DNA of 64,000 nucleotides, taken from Candidatus Fonsibacter ubiquis (GTDB taxonomy: Bacteria; Pseudomonadota; Alphaproteobacteria; Pelagibacterales; Pelagibacteraceae). The position numbers were made by a program, and so were the translations under genes. The notes under the pieces were generated by a model, which worked only from the letters and a program-made list of their open reading frames with translations, did not search any database and was not told where the DNA came from. The stretch's first letter is position 1. Each line of letters begins with the position of its first letter. Positions 1 through 9,326 of this stretch are shown in pieces. The stretch covers positions 363,501 through 427,500 of the forward strand of contig NZ_CP024034.1 in NCBI RefSeq assembly GCF_002688585.1. Direction: 5' to 3'.

Positions 1-1
1 T

Positions 2-235
2 AATATTTCAAGTTACTTAGTTTCTGAAAATGATGAAATAGAAATTAAAGACTCATTCAAACAATCGATTCCAATTATAGGAGCAACACAAAGTAAAGAA
101 AGAGAAGTTCCAGAATATATTATTGCTGATCACAAAAAAATGACTGCAAAATTTAATAAAGTTCCAAAATATGATCAGATCCCTTATCCTGTACAAATGG
201 AACCTAAACTAGTTGTGGAATACTATTCTAGATAA
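2..235 (+). CDS. rpsD: 30S ribosomal protein S4, C-terminal part (partial at window edge)
   Basis: An open frame runs from the window edge to a TAA at 233-235. Its product ends with the signature PYPVQMEPKLVVEYYSR, the conserved C-terminus of S4, and contains VPEYIIADHKKM, matching the VP(D/E)W..VDH.KM segment of alphaproteobacterial S4. S4 nucleates assembly of the small subunit 5' domain. Only about 77 codons are inside the window; the start lies upstream. The gene stands apart from the alpha cluster near 60 kb, as is common in Alphaproteobacteria. Its end overlaps the convergent grxD end by 8 bases. Confidence 0.93.
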   Translation, partial: NISSYLVSENDEIEIKDSFKQSIPIIGATQSKEREVPEYIIADHKKMTAKFNKVPKYDQIPYPVQMEPKLVVEYYSR

Positions 236-545
236 TACTTAATTTTAGAATTTTTTGTAATTCACCTTTTTCGTACATTTCTTTTGCAATATCGCAGCCA
301 CCAATAAATTCTCCTTTAATGTATAGTTGAGGAACAGTCGGCCAATTACTAAAATCTTTAATTCCTTGTCTTATTTCAGGGTCAGCTAAAACGTCAATAC
401 CGCTAAATTTTACATTAAGTTTTTTTAAAATATTACTAACGGTCATTGAAAATCCACATTGTGGCATCTCAGGTGTACCTTTCATGAATAAAACTACATT
501 ATTATTATTTATAATATCTTTTATTTTTTCATTTACGTTTGTCAT
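228..545 (-). CDS. grxD: monothiol glutaredoxin (Grx4 type)
   Basis: The 105-residue protein carries the CGFS active site (Cys30), Lys22 in MKGTP, the WPTVPQ turn (68-73) and GGCD (82-85), which together form the glutathione-binding face of class II monothiol glutaredoxins. In this family the glutathione-ligated [2Fe-2S] cluster is passed to apo-proteins or shared with a BolA partner. A bolA gene sits 1 base upstream on the same strand, so a Grx4-BolA complex is the natural reading. It is the last gene of the minus-strand purine block and ends tail-to-tail with rpsD. Confidence 0.95.
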   Translation of the reverse strand: MTNVNEKIKDIINNNNVVLFMKGTPEMPQCGFSMTVSNILKKLNVKFSGIDVLADPEIRQGIKDFSNWPTVPQLYIKGEFIGGCDIAKEMYEKGELQKILKLSII

Positions 546-546
546 A

Positions 547-777
547 TTATTTTTCTTCTGTTGTTAAAGCCAATGCATGTAATTCATTACCCATTTTACC
601 TTTTAAAGATGCATATACCATTTGATGCTGCTGAACTCTAGTCTTTCCTTTAAATTGTGAAGATCTAATTTTAGCAGCATAATGATTATCATCACCAGCT
701 AGATCATTGATTTCAATATCAGCATCTGGAAAACCTTCTTTTAATAATTTATGAATTTCTTCTTGTTTAATAGCCAT
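547..777 (-). CDS. bolA: BolA family protein
   Basis: The 76-residue protein matches the short BolA class: GDDNHYAAKI in the first half, then a segment with GKTRVQQHQMVYASL and a C-terminal LHALAL carrying the conserved histidine. BolA proteins bind [2Fe-2S] jointly with CGFS glutaredoxins and act in iron-sulfur delivery or iron sensing. It lies between purL (2 bases upstream) and grxD (1 base downstream), so it is probably co-transcribed with both. Which BolA subclass it belongs to cannot be settled from the sequence alone. Confidence 0.9.
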   Translation of the reverse strand: MAIKQEEIHKLLKEGFPDADIEINDLAGDDNHYAAKIRSSQFKGKTRVQQHQMVYASLKGKMGNELHALALTTEEK

Positions 778-779
778 AA

Positions 780-2972
780 TTAATTTTTATTATAATTTTT
801 AAACCAACTTTCATTTTTTGTCTTTAACTCTTTAACACTAATTTTGAAATTATTTTCTATTTCAAATATTTCACTTTGGGTTTCGCCAATAATATCTATT
901 TTAATACTTTTATTTTTTGCAATTTTTTTTACTTTTTCAAAGTTTTTTCTATTAATCTCTATTAAATACCTAGCCTGATCTTCTGAAAATAAATATTTAA
1001 TCTTTTCATTATTAGATCCTGAAACTTTAATCTTTGCACCAATATTAGAGGCCATACACATTTCAGCTAATGTGACGATAATTCCACCGTGAGAAATATC
1101 ATGAACTGAAGTTACTAATTTGCTTTTGATTAAGTTACTAACAAAAAAACCATTCTTCTTCTCTTCTTTTAAATTAATTTGAGGAGGAGGGCCTTTTTTA
1201 TCTCCAATAACATCATAAATTAATGCGCTTTGGCTTAAGTGACCTGACGTTTCGCCTATAACTGCAATAATATTGTCAGTGTTTTTAAAATTAAAAGTCA
1301 TCATATTATTTATATTTTTTAAAAGACCAACTCCGCCAATTGTTGGAGTTGGGTAAATAGCAATACCATTTGTTTCATTATATAAAGACACATTCCCAGA
1401 TATCACTGGATAATTTAAAGCTTCACAGGCCTCTTTCATTCCATTGATACTATCTACAAACTGACCCATAATTTCTTTTTTTTCAGGATTTCCAAAATTT
1501 AAACAATTAGTAATAGCAATGGGCTGAGCGCCAACCGAAATTAAATTTCTCCAAGTTTCACATACAGCCTGCATAGCTCCAGATTTTGGATGGGCTTTAC
1601 AATATCTTGGAATACAATCAACTGTAGCAGCTATACCCTTATTTTTTCCATGATATCTAACTACAGCAGAGTCACCACCTGGTTTTTGGATTGTATCTGC
1701 CATTACCATATGATCGTACTGTTCCCATACCCATGATTTTTTTGAGTAATTGTGATGGGATAAAATTTTAATTAATGAATCTTTAATATCCAATTTCTCA
1801 ATATCTGAGTCATGATTAATTATTTTTGGATAATTGTAAGTTATGTAATCTCTTTTATATTTAGGCGCATTGTCTCCTAATGAATGTATTGGAATACTAC
1901 ATACATTCTTTTTATTAAATTCAAGTTCAAGTTTTTTTGAATTTGTTAATTTTCCTATAATTGCAAAATCTAATCCCCATTTTTCAAATATTTTTTGAGC
2001 TTCTTTTTCTTTTCCTTTTTTTAAAACCATTAACATTCTTTCCTGACTTTCAGAAAGCATAATTTCATAGGGCGTCATATTATTTTCTCTACAAGGGATT
2101 AAATTTAAATTAATTTTAATTCCAAGGTCACCCTTTGATGCCATTTCTATAGAAGAAGAAGTAAGGCCTGCCGCACCCATATCTTGTATGGAAACTATAG
2201 ATTTTTTTTGCATTAACTCTAAACAAGCTTCTAAAAGCAATTTTTCAGTAAATGGGTCTCCAACTTGTACAGTTGGTTTTTTTGACTCTGAGTCTTCATC
2301 AAATTCTGCAGATGCCATTGTTGCACCATGGATTCCATCTCTACCTGTTTTTGATCCTACATAAACAACAGGATTACCAATACCGCTTGCAATTGAATAA
2401 AAAACTTTATTTTTTTTAGCAATGCCAATGTTCATAGCATTAACTAATATATTACCGTTGTAACATTCATCAAATTCAGTCTCACCCCCCACAGTTGGAA
2501 CACCAATACAATTTCCATATCCGCCAATACCAGAAACTACTCCGTTTAATAAATATTTTGTTTTTTCATGATTAGGTGAGCCAAATCTTATAGAATTTAA
2601 ATTAGCAACAGGTCTTGCGCCCATTGTAAAAACATCTCTTAATATTCCACCAACTCCAGTTGCTGCCCCTTGATAAGGCTCGATATAAGAAGGGTGGTTG
2701 TGACTTTCAATTTTAAAAATTACAACATCACCATCACCAAAATCAACAACTCCTGCATTTTCTCCAGGTCCTTGAATTACATATTTGTTTTTTGTTGGCA
2801 AAGTTTGTAGCCAAATTCTTGAGGATTTATAAGAACAGTGCTCATTCCACATGGCTGAAAAAATTCCAAGCTCTACTAAATTTGGATTTCTTCCTATTAA
2901 TTTAATAATTTTATTATATTCTTCGGCAGTTAGACCATGTTTTATAGCGAGTTCTTGATCAACTTTTTGCAT
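780..2972 (-). CDS. purL: phosphoribosylformylglycinamidine synthase, large subunit PurL
   Basis: PurL makes FGAM from FGAR, ATP and ammonia in step four of purine synthesis. The 730-residue length is that of the small-type PurL, which needs separate PurS and PurQ; both are encoded immediately upstream. Visible motifs are [10 protein letters not shown] (42-51, with conserved His45), ESHNHPS (89-95), GATGVGG-type glycine turns near 105 and GGDSAVVR in the second half, consistent with the duplicated AIRS-like fold. It is separated by 2 bases from purQ and by 2 from bolA. Confidence 0.97.
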   Translation of the reverse strand: MQKVDQELAIKHGLTAEEYNKIIKLIGRNPNLVELGIFSAMWNEHCSYKSSRIWLQTLPTKNKYVIQGPGENAGVVDFGDGDVVIFKIESHNHPSYIEPYQGAATGVGGILRDVFTMGARPVANLNSIRFGSPNHEKTKYLLNGVVSGIGGYGNCIGVPTVGGETEFDECYNGNILVNAMNIGIAKKNKVFYSIASGIGNPVVYVGSKTGRDGIHGATMASAEFDEDSESKKPTVQVGDPFTEKLLLEACLELMQKKSIVSIQDMGAAGLTSSSIEMASKGDLGIKINLNLIPCRENNMTPYEIMLSESQERMLMVLKKGKEKEAQKIFEKWGLDFAIIGKLTNSKKLELEFNKKNVCSIPIHSLGDNAPKYKRDYITYNYPKIINHDSDIEKLDIKDSLIKILSHHNYSKKSWVWEQYDHMVMADTIQKPGGDSAVVRYHGKNKGIAATVDCIPRYCKAHPKSGAMQAVCETWRNLISVGAQPIAITNCLNFGNPEKKEIMGQFVDSINGMKEACEALNYPVISGNVSLYNETNGIAIYPTPTIGGVGLLKNINNMMTFNFKNTDNIIAVIGETSGHLSQSALIYDVIGDKKGPPPQINLKEEKKNGFFVSNLIKSKLVTSVHDISHGGIIVTLAEMCMASNIGAKIKVSGSNNEKIKYLFSEDQARYLIEINRKNFEKVKKIAKNKSIKIDIIGETQSEIFEIENNFKISVKELKTKNESWFKNYNKN

Positions 2973-2974
2973 AA

Positions 2975-3649
2975 TTATTTTAAAGATTTGAAAATGATCG
3001 AACCATCCATACCACCTAATAATTTATCAGATGCTCTTTCTGGATGAGGCATAAGACCAAATACATTTCCTTTTTTATTTATAATTCCTGCGATATTTTT
3101 TATTGAACCATTAGGATTGCATTGTTCTGTAATGTTCCCTGCGCTGTCACAATACTGAAGTACAATTTGATTATTATCCTCTAGTTCATTAATCAAATCT
3201 TTATTTGCAAAATAATTTCCTTCGTTATGAGCGATAGGAATTTCAAGAACAGTATTTCTATTGGTTTTAGATGTAAAACTTGTTTTATTATTAGTTACTT
3301 TTACAGTTATATTTTTACATATAAATTTAAGATTAATATTTCTTATTAAAACACCAGGCAAAAGTTGAGATTCAACAAGAACTTGGAAACCATTGCAGAT
3401 ACCCATTACCAAACCACCTTTTTTGGAGTGAGTTATAACTTCTTTCATAATTCTTGATTTAGATGCGATACTTCCACATCTCAAATAATCTCCATATGAA
3501 AAACCACCTGGAAGGACAACAAGATCAGATTTTGGGAGTTTGGCATCTGCATGCCATATCATTGAAGTTTTTATACCAAATTTTTCAAGAGAAATTTTTA
3601 TATCACGATCGCAATTAGAACCAGGAAAAACAATTACACTGGCTTTCAT
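2975..3649 (-). CDS. purQ: phosphoribosylformylglycinamidine synthase, glutaminase subunit PurQ
   Basis: This class I glutamine amidotransferase hydrolyses glutamine and channels ammonia to PurL. In the 224-residue chain the nucleophile is Cys85 in [11 protein letters not shown], and the His-Glu pair is His202/Glu204 in [17 protein letters not shown] at the N-terminus and [10 protein letters not shown] near 48-57 are typical of PurQ. The start overlaps the end of purS by 4 bases, suggesting translational coupling of the small subunits. Confidence 0.97.
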   Translation of the reverse strand: MKASVIVFPGSNCDRDIKISLEKFGIKTSMIWHADAKLPKSDLVVLPGGFSYGDYLRCGSIASKSRIMKEVITHSKKGGLVMGICNGFQVLVESQLLPGVLIRNINLKFICKNITVKVTNNKTSFTSKTNRNTVLEIPIAHNEGNYFANKDLINELEDNNQIVLQYCDSAGNITEQCNPNGSIKNIAGIINKKGNVFGLMPHPERASDKLLGGMDGSIIFKSLK

Positions 3650-3891
3650 TCTTTAATAGTTCTTACTGAATAGTCCTCAATCGTCAGATTTGCTAAAAGT
3701 TTTTCACACATTTCTTTAGCTTTAGAAAGAGCAACTTTTTCATCTTTTTCTTTTACAATTATTTCAAAAGTTTTTCCTTGCCTTAAACTTTCAATATTTT
3801 TAAAGCCCATATTTGATAATGAACTTTTTATTGCAGAACCTTGAGGATCTAAAACATCCTTTTTTAATGTGACAATAACCTGTAGTTTCAA
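3646..3891 (-). CDS. purS: phosphoribosylformylglycinamidine synthase subunit PurS
   Basis: The 81-residue protein has the PurS pattern: an N-terminal beta strand, then VLDPQGSAIKSSLSNMGF, a sequence near-diagnostic for the family, and a C-terminal acidic strand. PurS bridges PurL and PurQ in the FGAM synthase complex. It lies between purC (4-base gap) and purQ (4-base overlap), giving the order purC-purS-purQ-purL that is usual in Alphaproteobacteria. Confidence 0.94.
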   Translation of the reverse strand: MKLQVIVTLKKDVLDPQGSAIKSSLSNMGFKNIESLRQGKTFEIIVKEKDEKVALSKAKEMCEKLLANLTIEDYSVRTIKE

Positions 3892-3895
3892 ACTT

Positions 3896-4684
3896 TTATT
3901 TTTTTTTTAATGCGGTTAAATTTTTTGAGACACCTGTTTTAATTTCTTTAATATTTGAACCTTCTGGCATGATTCCAAGTCTACGGGCAACTTCTTGATA
4001 AGCTTCGACTAACCCGCCAAGATCTCTTCTGAATCTATCTTTATCTAATTTTCTTTCATCTTTTACATCCCATAATCTGCATGTGTCTGGACTAATCTCA
4101 TCAGCTAAAAAAATTTCAACTTCATCACCATTCCATTGTCTTCCAAATTCTAATTTGAAATCAACAAGCTTAATTCCAATTCCTCTAAATAAACCCACTA
4201 GAAAATCATTTATTCTTAAGGCCTGTTCAGAGATGTGCATTAATTCACTTTGAGTTGCCCAATTTAATGCAAGAATGTGCTCCTCATTAACTAATGGATC
4301 TCCAAGCTCATCATTTTTATAATAAAATTCTAAAATAGGTTTACTAAGATCTGTTCCTTCACTAATTCCAAGTCTATTTGAAAAAGTTCCAGCTGCTATA
4401 TTTCTAATAACAACTTCAATAGGAATGATTTCTAAAGATTTAATGAGCTGTTCGCGCATATTTAATCTTTTAATAAAATGCGTTTTAATTCCTATTTGAT
4501 TTAATTGGGATAATAAAAATTCTGAAATTCTATTATTTAAAACACCTTTGCCATCAATAATCGCTTTCTTTTTATTATTAAAGGCTGTGGCATCGTCTTT
4601 GAAATATTGAATCAAAGTTCCTTTTTCAGGACCTTCGTACAATATTTTAGCTTTTCCCTCGTAAATTTGTTTTCCTTTAGCCAT
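3896..4684 (-). CDS. purC: SAICAR synthetase
   Basis: PurC condenses CAIR with aspartate using ATP. The 262-residue chain begins with [16 protein letters not shown], the usual nucleotide-binding start, and contains VEVVIRN-like and FKLEFGR segments, followed by [14 protein letters not shown], the substrate loop of SAICAR synthetases. Its start shares one base with the purB stop. A T10 run (A10 on the coding strand) lies in the lysine codons at its very end, a routine result of AAA usage. Confidence 0.96.
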   Translation of the reverse strand: MAKGKQIYEGKAKILYEGPEKGTLIQYFKDDATAFNNKKKAIIDGKGVLNNRISEFLLSQLNQIGIKTHFIKRLNMREQLIKSLEIIPIEVVIRNIAAGTFSNRLGISEGTDLSKPILEFYYKNDELGDPLVNEEHILALNWATQSELMHISEQALRINDFLVGLFRGIGIKLVDFKLEFGRQWNGDEVEIFLADEISPDTCRLWDVKDERKLDKDRFRRDLGGLVEAYQEVARRLGIMPEGSNIKEIKTGVSKNLTALKKK

Positions 4685-5979
4685 CAGCTTTTAAATACTC
4701 TTCCGTAGATAGTATTAATGTATCTTAAATGGGAATTCATGTTGAATAGTTTTTTAAGATCTTCTGTGGATAATTTAGATTTAATTTGTTTATCATTATT
4801 TAAATTATCAAAGAAACTTTCATTTGCCGACCATGTTTTCATAGCATTTTTTTGAACAACTTTATAAGCAAGTTCTCTAGTCATTCCTTTTTGGGTTAGT
4901 TTTAGCAAAACACTCTGAGAAAAAATAAGTCCATTAAATTTTTCTAAATTTTTTTGCATATTTTTTGGGTAAACAATTAAATTTTTAATTATTCTACTCA
5001 GTCTTGTTAAAACAAAATCTAATGTAACTGTTGCGTCAGGCCCTATGTTTCTTTCAACACTTGAATGGCTAATATCTCTCTCATGCCACAAAACTACATT
5101 TTCCAATGCAGGATAAGCGTAACTTCTAATTAGCCTTGCAAGTCCTGTAATATTTTCAGATAAAACTGGATTTCTTTTATGTGGCATAGCTGATGAGCCC
5201 TTCTGTCCAGCTGAAAAAAACTCCTCAACTTCTAAAACTTCAGTTCTTTGAAGGTGTCTTATTTCAGTGGCTAATCTTTCAGCCGAAGATGCTATTATTG
5301 CAAGAACGCTAAAAAAATAAGCATGGCGATCTCTTGGAATAACTTGAGTTGAAATGGGTTCAATTTTAAATTTTAATTTTTTTGCAACATACTGTTCAAT
5401 TCCTGGATTGATGTGAGCAAAAGTTCCAACAGCTCCAGAAATTGCGCATGTTGAAATTTCATTGATAGCCTGTTCCATTCTTTTTTTGTTTCTTTTAAAC
5501 TCAGCATAATATGTAAGCAGTTTTAATCCAAAAGTAACAGGCTCAGCATGAATTCCATGACTCCTACCAACACAAACTGTTTTTTTATATTTTATAGATT
5601 TAGTTTTTAAAATTTTTAAAAGATCCTCCAAGTCTTTTAAAATAATTTTTCCAGATTGATGGAGTTGAATATTAAAACAAGTATCTAGTACATCAGAGGA
5701 AGTCATGCCCTGATGTAGAAATTTTGCTTTTTGTCCTACTTTTTCTGTAATCGAAGTGAGAAAAGCAATAACATCGTGTTTTACTCTTTTTTCTATTTGA
5801 TCAATTCTATCAGGATTAATTTTAGCTTTTTTTCTTATTTCTTTTGCAATGCCTTTTGGAATAATTTTAAATTTTTCCATTGCTTCAGCCGCATATATTT
5901 CAATGTCTAACCAAATTTTATATTTATTTTCAGGTTGCCAGATTTTAGTAATTTGTTCGCGAGAATATCTCTGGATCAT
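4684..5979 (-). CDS. purB: adenylosuccinate lyase
   Basis: PurB releases fumarate from SAICAR and from adenylosuccinate, so it serves both the main purine path and the AMP branch. The 431-residue protein carries the superfamily signature [10 protein letters not shown] (262-271), with the catalytic serine on the flexible loop, the general acid/base His141 in [10 protein letters not shown], and TSSDVLDT near 93-100. It is the first pur gene of the run, 33 bases after map; TATAAT-like hexamers in that gap could give an internal promoter, but no good -35 was found. Confidence 0.96.
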   Translation of the reverse strand: MIQRYSREQITKIWQPENKYKIWLDIEIYAAEAMEKFKIIPKGIAKEIRKKAKINPDRIDQIEKRVKHDVIAFLTSITEKVGQKAKFLHQGMTSSDVLDTCFNIQLHQSGKIILKDLEDLLKILKTKSIKYKKTVCVGRSHGIHAEPVTFGLKLLTYYAEFKRNKKRMEQAINEISTCAISGAVGTFAHINPGIEQYVAKKLKFKIEPISTQVIPRDRHAYFFSVLAIIASSAERLATEIRHLQRTEVLEVEEFFSAGQKGSSAMPHKRNPVLSENITGLARLIRSYAYPALENVVLWHERDISHSSVERNIGPDATVTLDFVLTRLSRIIKNLIVYPKNMQKNLEKFNGLIFSQSVLLKLTQKGMTRELAYKVVQKNAMKTWSANESFFDNLNNDKQIKSKLSTEDLKKLFNMNSHLRYINTIYGRVFKS

Positions 5980-6012
5980 TTAGATACGTTATAATTGATT
6001 AGCACTATTATA

Positions 6013-6783
6013 TTATAAAGTAAAAATTTCGTATCCATTATCAATTATACCAACTGTGTGTTCAAATTGTGCTGATAAAGATTTATCTTTTGTAACTGCT
6101 GTCCACCCATCAGATAAAACTTTTGTATGATATTCCCCTAAATTGATCATAGGTTCGATTGTAAAAACCATACCTTTTTTTATTGTTAATCCTTCTCCTT
6201 TTTTTCCATAATGTAAAATATTGGGTTCTTCATGAAAAGTTTTGCCAACTCCATGTCCGCAAAAATCTCTTACAACAGAGCAATTGTTAGATTCGGCAAA
6301 GGATTGAATCGCAAAACCAATGTCACCTAAAGTAATGCCTGGTTTTAAAATTTTAATACCCTCCATCATACTTTCGTAGGTTAGTTGTATTAATTTTTTA
6401 GCCTCTATAGAAACATTTCCAACAGAAAATGTTTTACTAGTATCGCCATAGTAGCCATTTAAAATTGATGTAATATCAATATTAATAATATCTCCTTCTT
6501 TTAAAGTTTGGTCACTTGGAATTCCATGGCAAACAACGTGATTAATAGAGGTGCAAATAGATTTTGTATAACCTCTATAAAACAAAGGAGCAGAGAAAGC
6601 TCCATGGTCGTTTAGAAATTTATTTGCAACCTCATCTATAAAATTAGTTTTTACTCCAGGTTTAATGAGTTTTTCAATATATTCTAATGTCCTTGCAGCA
6701 AGGCTACCTGCTTTTTTTAAACCCTTAAAATCATCCTCGCTATATATTTTGATAGATGAAGTTTCTTCTGTTTTAGTTTTCAT
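6013..6783 (-). CDS. map: methionine aminopeptidase type I
   Basis: This enzyme removes the initiator methionine from new proteins. All five metal ligands are visible in the 256-residue chain: Asp103, Asp114, His177, Glu210 and Glu241. The substrate-pocket His86 lies in HVVCHGIPS, and the GHGVGKTFHEEP loop is intact. There is no long N-terminal zinc-finger extension. Its start overlaps sfsA by 4 bases, and it precedes the purine genes on the same strand. Confidence 0.96.
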   Translation of the reverse strand: MKTKTEETSSIKIYSEDDFKGLKKAGSLAARTLEYIEKLIKPGVKTNFIDEVANKFLNDHGAFSAPLFYRGYTKSICTSINHVVCHGIPSDQTLKEGDIINIDITSILNGYYGDTSKTFSVGNVSIEAKKLIQLTYESMMEGIKILKPGITLGDIGFAIQSFAESNNCSVVRDFCGHGVGKTFHEEPNILHYGKKGEGLTIKKGMVFTIEPMINLGEYHTKVLSDGWTAVTKDKSLSAQFEHTVGIIDNGYEIFTL

Positions 6784-7478
6784 TCAAATTTTATCTCAAT
6801 TTTTTTTTTAAGGTTTATTTCTTTGTTCGATACTTTACTTGAATAACATAAAAAATTAACACCTTTTTTTTTGGCTTCTATAAAATTTTCATAGTATTTT
6901 TTATCAATGTCTTTAGATATCTTAAAAGAATTACAGTCTTCTCTTTGTATTAGAAAAATCAAAAAAGCCTGATACCCTTTTTTTTTAGCACTGATTAGCT
7001 CTAGCAGATGTTTTTGCCCTCTTGCGGTTGGAGCATCTGGAAACTCAGCAAAATCTTTGTTTCTTTTTAAAGTGACGTTTTTGACCTCTACAAATGCTTG
7101 ATCTTTTTTATTTGAAATAAAAAAATCAAATCTAGTAGCATCATTAAATTTTACTTCTCTTTTAATTTCATTAAATTTTTCAAGTTCTTTTATTTTTTTA
7201 TCTATTAAGGCTTCCTCTACTATTTTATTTGTTAAATGAGTATTAATGCCAATCATTTGATTGTTATGTTCTAATATCTCTAATGTGTATTTCAATTTTC
7301 TTTCTTTATTTTTTGATTGGGAAATCCAGGCCACTTCACCTTCGTTCAATAGTCCCAGCATAGATCCAGAATTAGGACAATGTGCGGTTAGAATCTGATT
7401 ATTTAAACTCACATCAACAAAAAATCTTTTGTATCTCTTTATGAATTTTGTTTTAATTAAAGAGGTGTCAAATTTCAT
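6780..7478 (-). CDS. sfsA: SfsA family protein (DNA/RNA nuclease-like)
   Basis: The 232-residue protein shows SfsA hallmarks: FVDVSLNNQILTAHCPNSGSM near the N-terminus, TRFDFFI and EVKNVTL in the middle (a D-(E/D)xK-like nuclease core), and PDAPTARGQKHLLEL. The family was first linked to maltose gene expression in E. coli; its fold predicts nucleic-acid binding or cleavage, and its role here is unknown. It is the promoter-proximal gene of the minus-strand block, with only 23 bases to the divergent cinA start. Confidence 0.9.
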   Translation of the reverse strand: MKFDTSLIKTKFIKRYKRFFVDVSLNNQILTAHCPNSGSMLGLLNEGEVAWISQSKNKERKLKYTLEILEHNNQMIGINTHLTNKIVEEALIDKKIKELEKFNEIKREVKFNDATRFDFFISNKKDQAFVEVKNVTLKRNKDFAEFPDAPTARGQKHLLELISAKKKGYQAFLIFLIQREDCNSFKISKDIDKKYYENFIEAKKKGVNFLCYSSKVSNKEINLKKKIEIKFE

Positions 7479-7501
7479 TTTAAAGTATTATTATCATTTA
7501 G

Positions 7502-8248
7502 ATGTCTATGCGTAATGAAAAAAGAAGATTTTTTGCTGCAATTTTAATTATAGGAGATGAAATCTTATCTGGCAGAACTCAAGACGCTAATACATCCTTT
7601 TTAGCAAAATGGTTAAATGAAAGAGGTATACAATTAAAAGAGGTCAGAATTATTCCAGATCAATTAAGAACTATAATAAATAACGTCAATATATTAAGAA
7701 AAAAATATGATTATGTTTTTACCACAGGTGGAATTGGACCTACACACGACGATATTACTGCCTTAGCAATCTCAAAAGTTTTTAAAAAAAGATATGAGTA
7801 CAATAAAGAGGCGCTTAAAATTTTAGAAACTCATTACAAAAATTCCTATTTGAATGATGCAAGAAAAAAAATGGCAAAAATGCCAAGGGGGGCAGGATTA
7901 ATTTATAATCCTTCCAGTTCAGCACCAGGTTTTTATCTAAAAAATGTTTTTGTATTACCAGGAGTTCCGGTGATTTTGCAATCGATGATGCATTCAATAG
8001 AACAGTTAATTAAAGGGGGGCAAAAAGTTTTTAGTGAAACTGTTACTGGAAAAATGCCCGAGAGTAAAATTGGTGAGCAATTTGGAAAGTTGCAAAAAAA
8101 ATTTAAAGATTTAAGTCTCGGCAGTTATCCATTCTTTCAAGCAGGCAAGATTGGTGTCGCTTTGGTCATAAGGGGTTATTCAAAAAAAAGGATTTTACAA
8201 TGTAAAAAAGTTTTACAAAACTTAGTTAATAAAATTGAAAAATTTTAA
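7502..8248 (+). CDS. CinA N-terminal-type protein (MoCF-binding domain)
   Basis: The 248-residue protein has GDEILSGRTQDANTSFLA near the start and TTGGIGPTHDDIT near 75-88, the two motifs of the MoeA/MogA/CinA molybdopterin-binding domain. The nicotinamide-nucleotide deamidase half of full-length CinA is absent. In the full-length family this N-terminal half acts on ADP-ribose or related pyrophosphates, so a nucleotide-pyrophosphatase role is possible but not shown. The stop overlaps the start of the next gene by one base. Confidence 0.85.
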   Translation: MSMRNEKRRFFAAILIIGDEILSGRTQDANTSFLAKWLNERGIQLKEVRIIPDQLRTIINNVNILRKKYDYVFTTGGIGPTHDDITALAISKVFKKRYEYNKEALKILETHYKNSYLNDARKKMAKMPRGAGLIYNPSSSAPGFYLKNVFVLPGVPVILQSMMHSIEQLIKGGQKVFSETVTGKMPESKIGEQFGKLQKKFKDLSLGSYPFFQAGKIGVALVIRGYSKKRILQCKKVLQNLVNKIEKF

Positions 8249-8808
8249 TGGATAAAGATAAAGAATTATCCAAATTAAAAAAAAAAATATTAAAACTTAA
8301 TAAGAATTTTCCAAAAAAAAATTTGGTATTTGCAGACGGCAATAAAAATTCACAGGTAATGATAATAGGAGAGGCTCCCGGAAAAACAGAGGATAAATTA
8401 AAAAAACCTTTTGTCGGAAGAGCAGGTAAACTTTTAGATGAGCTTCTTAACCGTATTCATCTTGATCGTACAAAGGTTTATATTACAAATGTTGTAAATT
8501 ATAGACCCGATAAGAATAGAAAACCCACACCCGAGGAAATAAATGAATTTAAAAGATTATTGTTAAAACACATAGAGATTATAAGTCCTAAATGCATTTT
8601 ATTACTTGGAGCGACAGCAGCAGCAGCAGTCCTAAATCACATTGGTCCGTTAAGTGAAGTAAGAGGTAAGTGGAAAAATATAAAAATTATTAATTCTTAT
8701 TTTGATATTTTAACTACTTTTCATCCTGCATTTTTATTAAGACAGCCTGCTCGAAAAAAATCTACATTGGAAGATTTATATGAGTTTAAAAGAAAATTAA
8801 GTAGTTAA
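8248..8808 (+). CDS. uracil-DNA glycosylase, family 4-like
   Basis: The 186-residue protein has GEAPGKTEDKLKKPFVGRAG, the uracil-binding motif of family 4/5 glycosylases, YITNVVNYRPDKNRKPTPEE in the middle, and the C-terminal HPAFLL motif. It should excise uracil from DNA. Oddly, the positions that hold iron-sulfur cysteines in classical family 4 enzymes are Tyr and Phe here, and no CxxC occurs at the N-terminus; only one cysteine is present (PKCILLLG). Some alphaproteobacterial homologues, as I recall, also have non-cysteine residues there. Translation is probably coupled to the upstream gene. Confidence 0.85.
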   Translation: MDKDKELSKLKKKILKLNKNFPKKNLVFADGNKNSQVMIIGEAPGKTEDKLKKPFVGRAGKLLDELLNRIHLDRTKVYITNVVNYRPDKNRKPTPEEINEFKRLLLKHIEIISPKCILLLGATAAAAVLNHIGPLSEVRGKWKNIKIINSYFDILTTFHPAFLLRQPARKKSTLEDLYEFKRKLSS

Positions 8809-8823
8809 GTTATTTATTTCTAC

Positions 8824-8852
8824 TTAACAACCCCATGTAATTTCATTATAAG
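8824..8852 (+). promoter_or_regulatory. sigma-70-type promoter for tRNA-Leu(UAA)
   Basis: TTAACA (8824-8829), a 17-base spacer and TATAAG (8847-8852) each match the consensus at 5 of 6 positions. The predicted start, near 8859, would be about 9 bases before the mature tRNA 5' end. Confidence 0.6.
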
Positions 8853-8867
8853 CATTACAACACTAAA

Positions 8868-8954
8868 GCCCTCGTGGTGGAATTGGTAGACACAAAGGAC
8901 TTAAAATCCTTGCCCTTTTTGGGAGTGCCGGTTCAAGTCCGGCCGAGGGCACCA
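8868..8954 (+). tRNA. tRNA-Leu (anticodon UAA)
   Basis: The acceptor stem GCCCTCG/CGAGGGC closes the molecule; the anticodon stem AAGGA/TCCTT holds the loop CTTAAAA with anticodon TAA. A long variable arm is present, as expected of class II tRNA-Leu, and the T loop is GGTTCAAGTCC. CCA is encoded (8952-8954). A promoter lies just upstream, and a lipoprotein gene starts 5 bases downstream. Confidence 0.97.
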
Positions 8955-8959
8955 CAATT

Positions 8960-9325
8960 ATGCGAATATTTTTTATTCTTCTTTTTCTAGTATCATGTTC
9001 TAAGGATGTAAAAGTCCCATTTGTAAACAAAGATCTTACAAAGACAGTAAATGTTATTATCGAAAATGAATTTGATATTATCTATACTTTAATAAAATCT
9101 ATTTCACAAAAAAATGACGTTTGCAAAATGTCTCTAGAGATTAAAAATATTTCTAAAGAAGAAAAAAGAAATTCATTTTCAATCGAAGCTTTCTCTTTTG
9201 CCGATAAAAAATTTGAAGCTTTTGTTGTTGAAAAAAAATCAAAACCTAACGAAATTGTTAACACTACAGTTGATTTTAACGGTATTAATTGCGGAGATTT
9301 AAGAAAAATTAATTTTTATAAATAA
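8960..9325 (+). CDS. small putative lipoprotein, function unknown
   Basis: The 121-residue product begins with a short hydrophobic segment ending in LVSC, a lipobox with Cys at about residue 13, so export and lipidation are likely. The mature part is mostly polar with two further cysteines and no family I recognise. It starts 5 bases after the encoded CCA of tRNA-Leu(UAA), with no room for a ribosome-binding site outside the tRNA, and ends 1 base from the convergent parE stop. The close fit between two conserved genes argues for a real gene. Confidence 0.7.
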   Translation: MRIFFILLFLVSCSKDVKVPFVNKDLTKTVNVIIENEFDIIYTLIKSISQKNDVCKMSLEIKNISKEEKRNSFSIEAFSFADKKFEAFVVEKKSKPNEIVNTTVDFNGINCGDLRKINFYK

Positions 9326-9326
9326 T

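Noticed and set aside
8831-8838. CCCCATGT upstream of tRNA-Leu(UAA) as a second heat-shock -10
   Set aside because: No TTGAA-type -35 lies at the required distance, and the sequence falls within the spacer of a better sigma-70 promoter.
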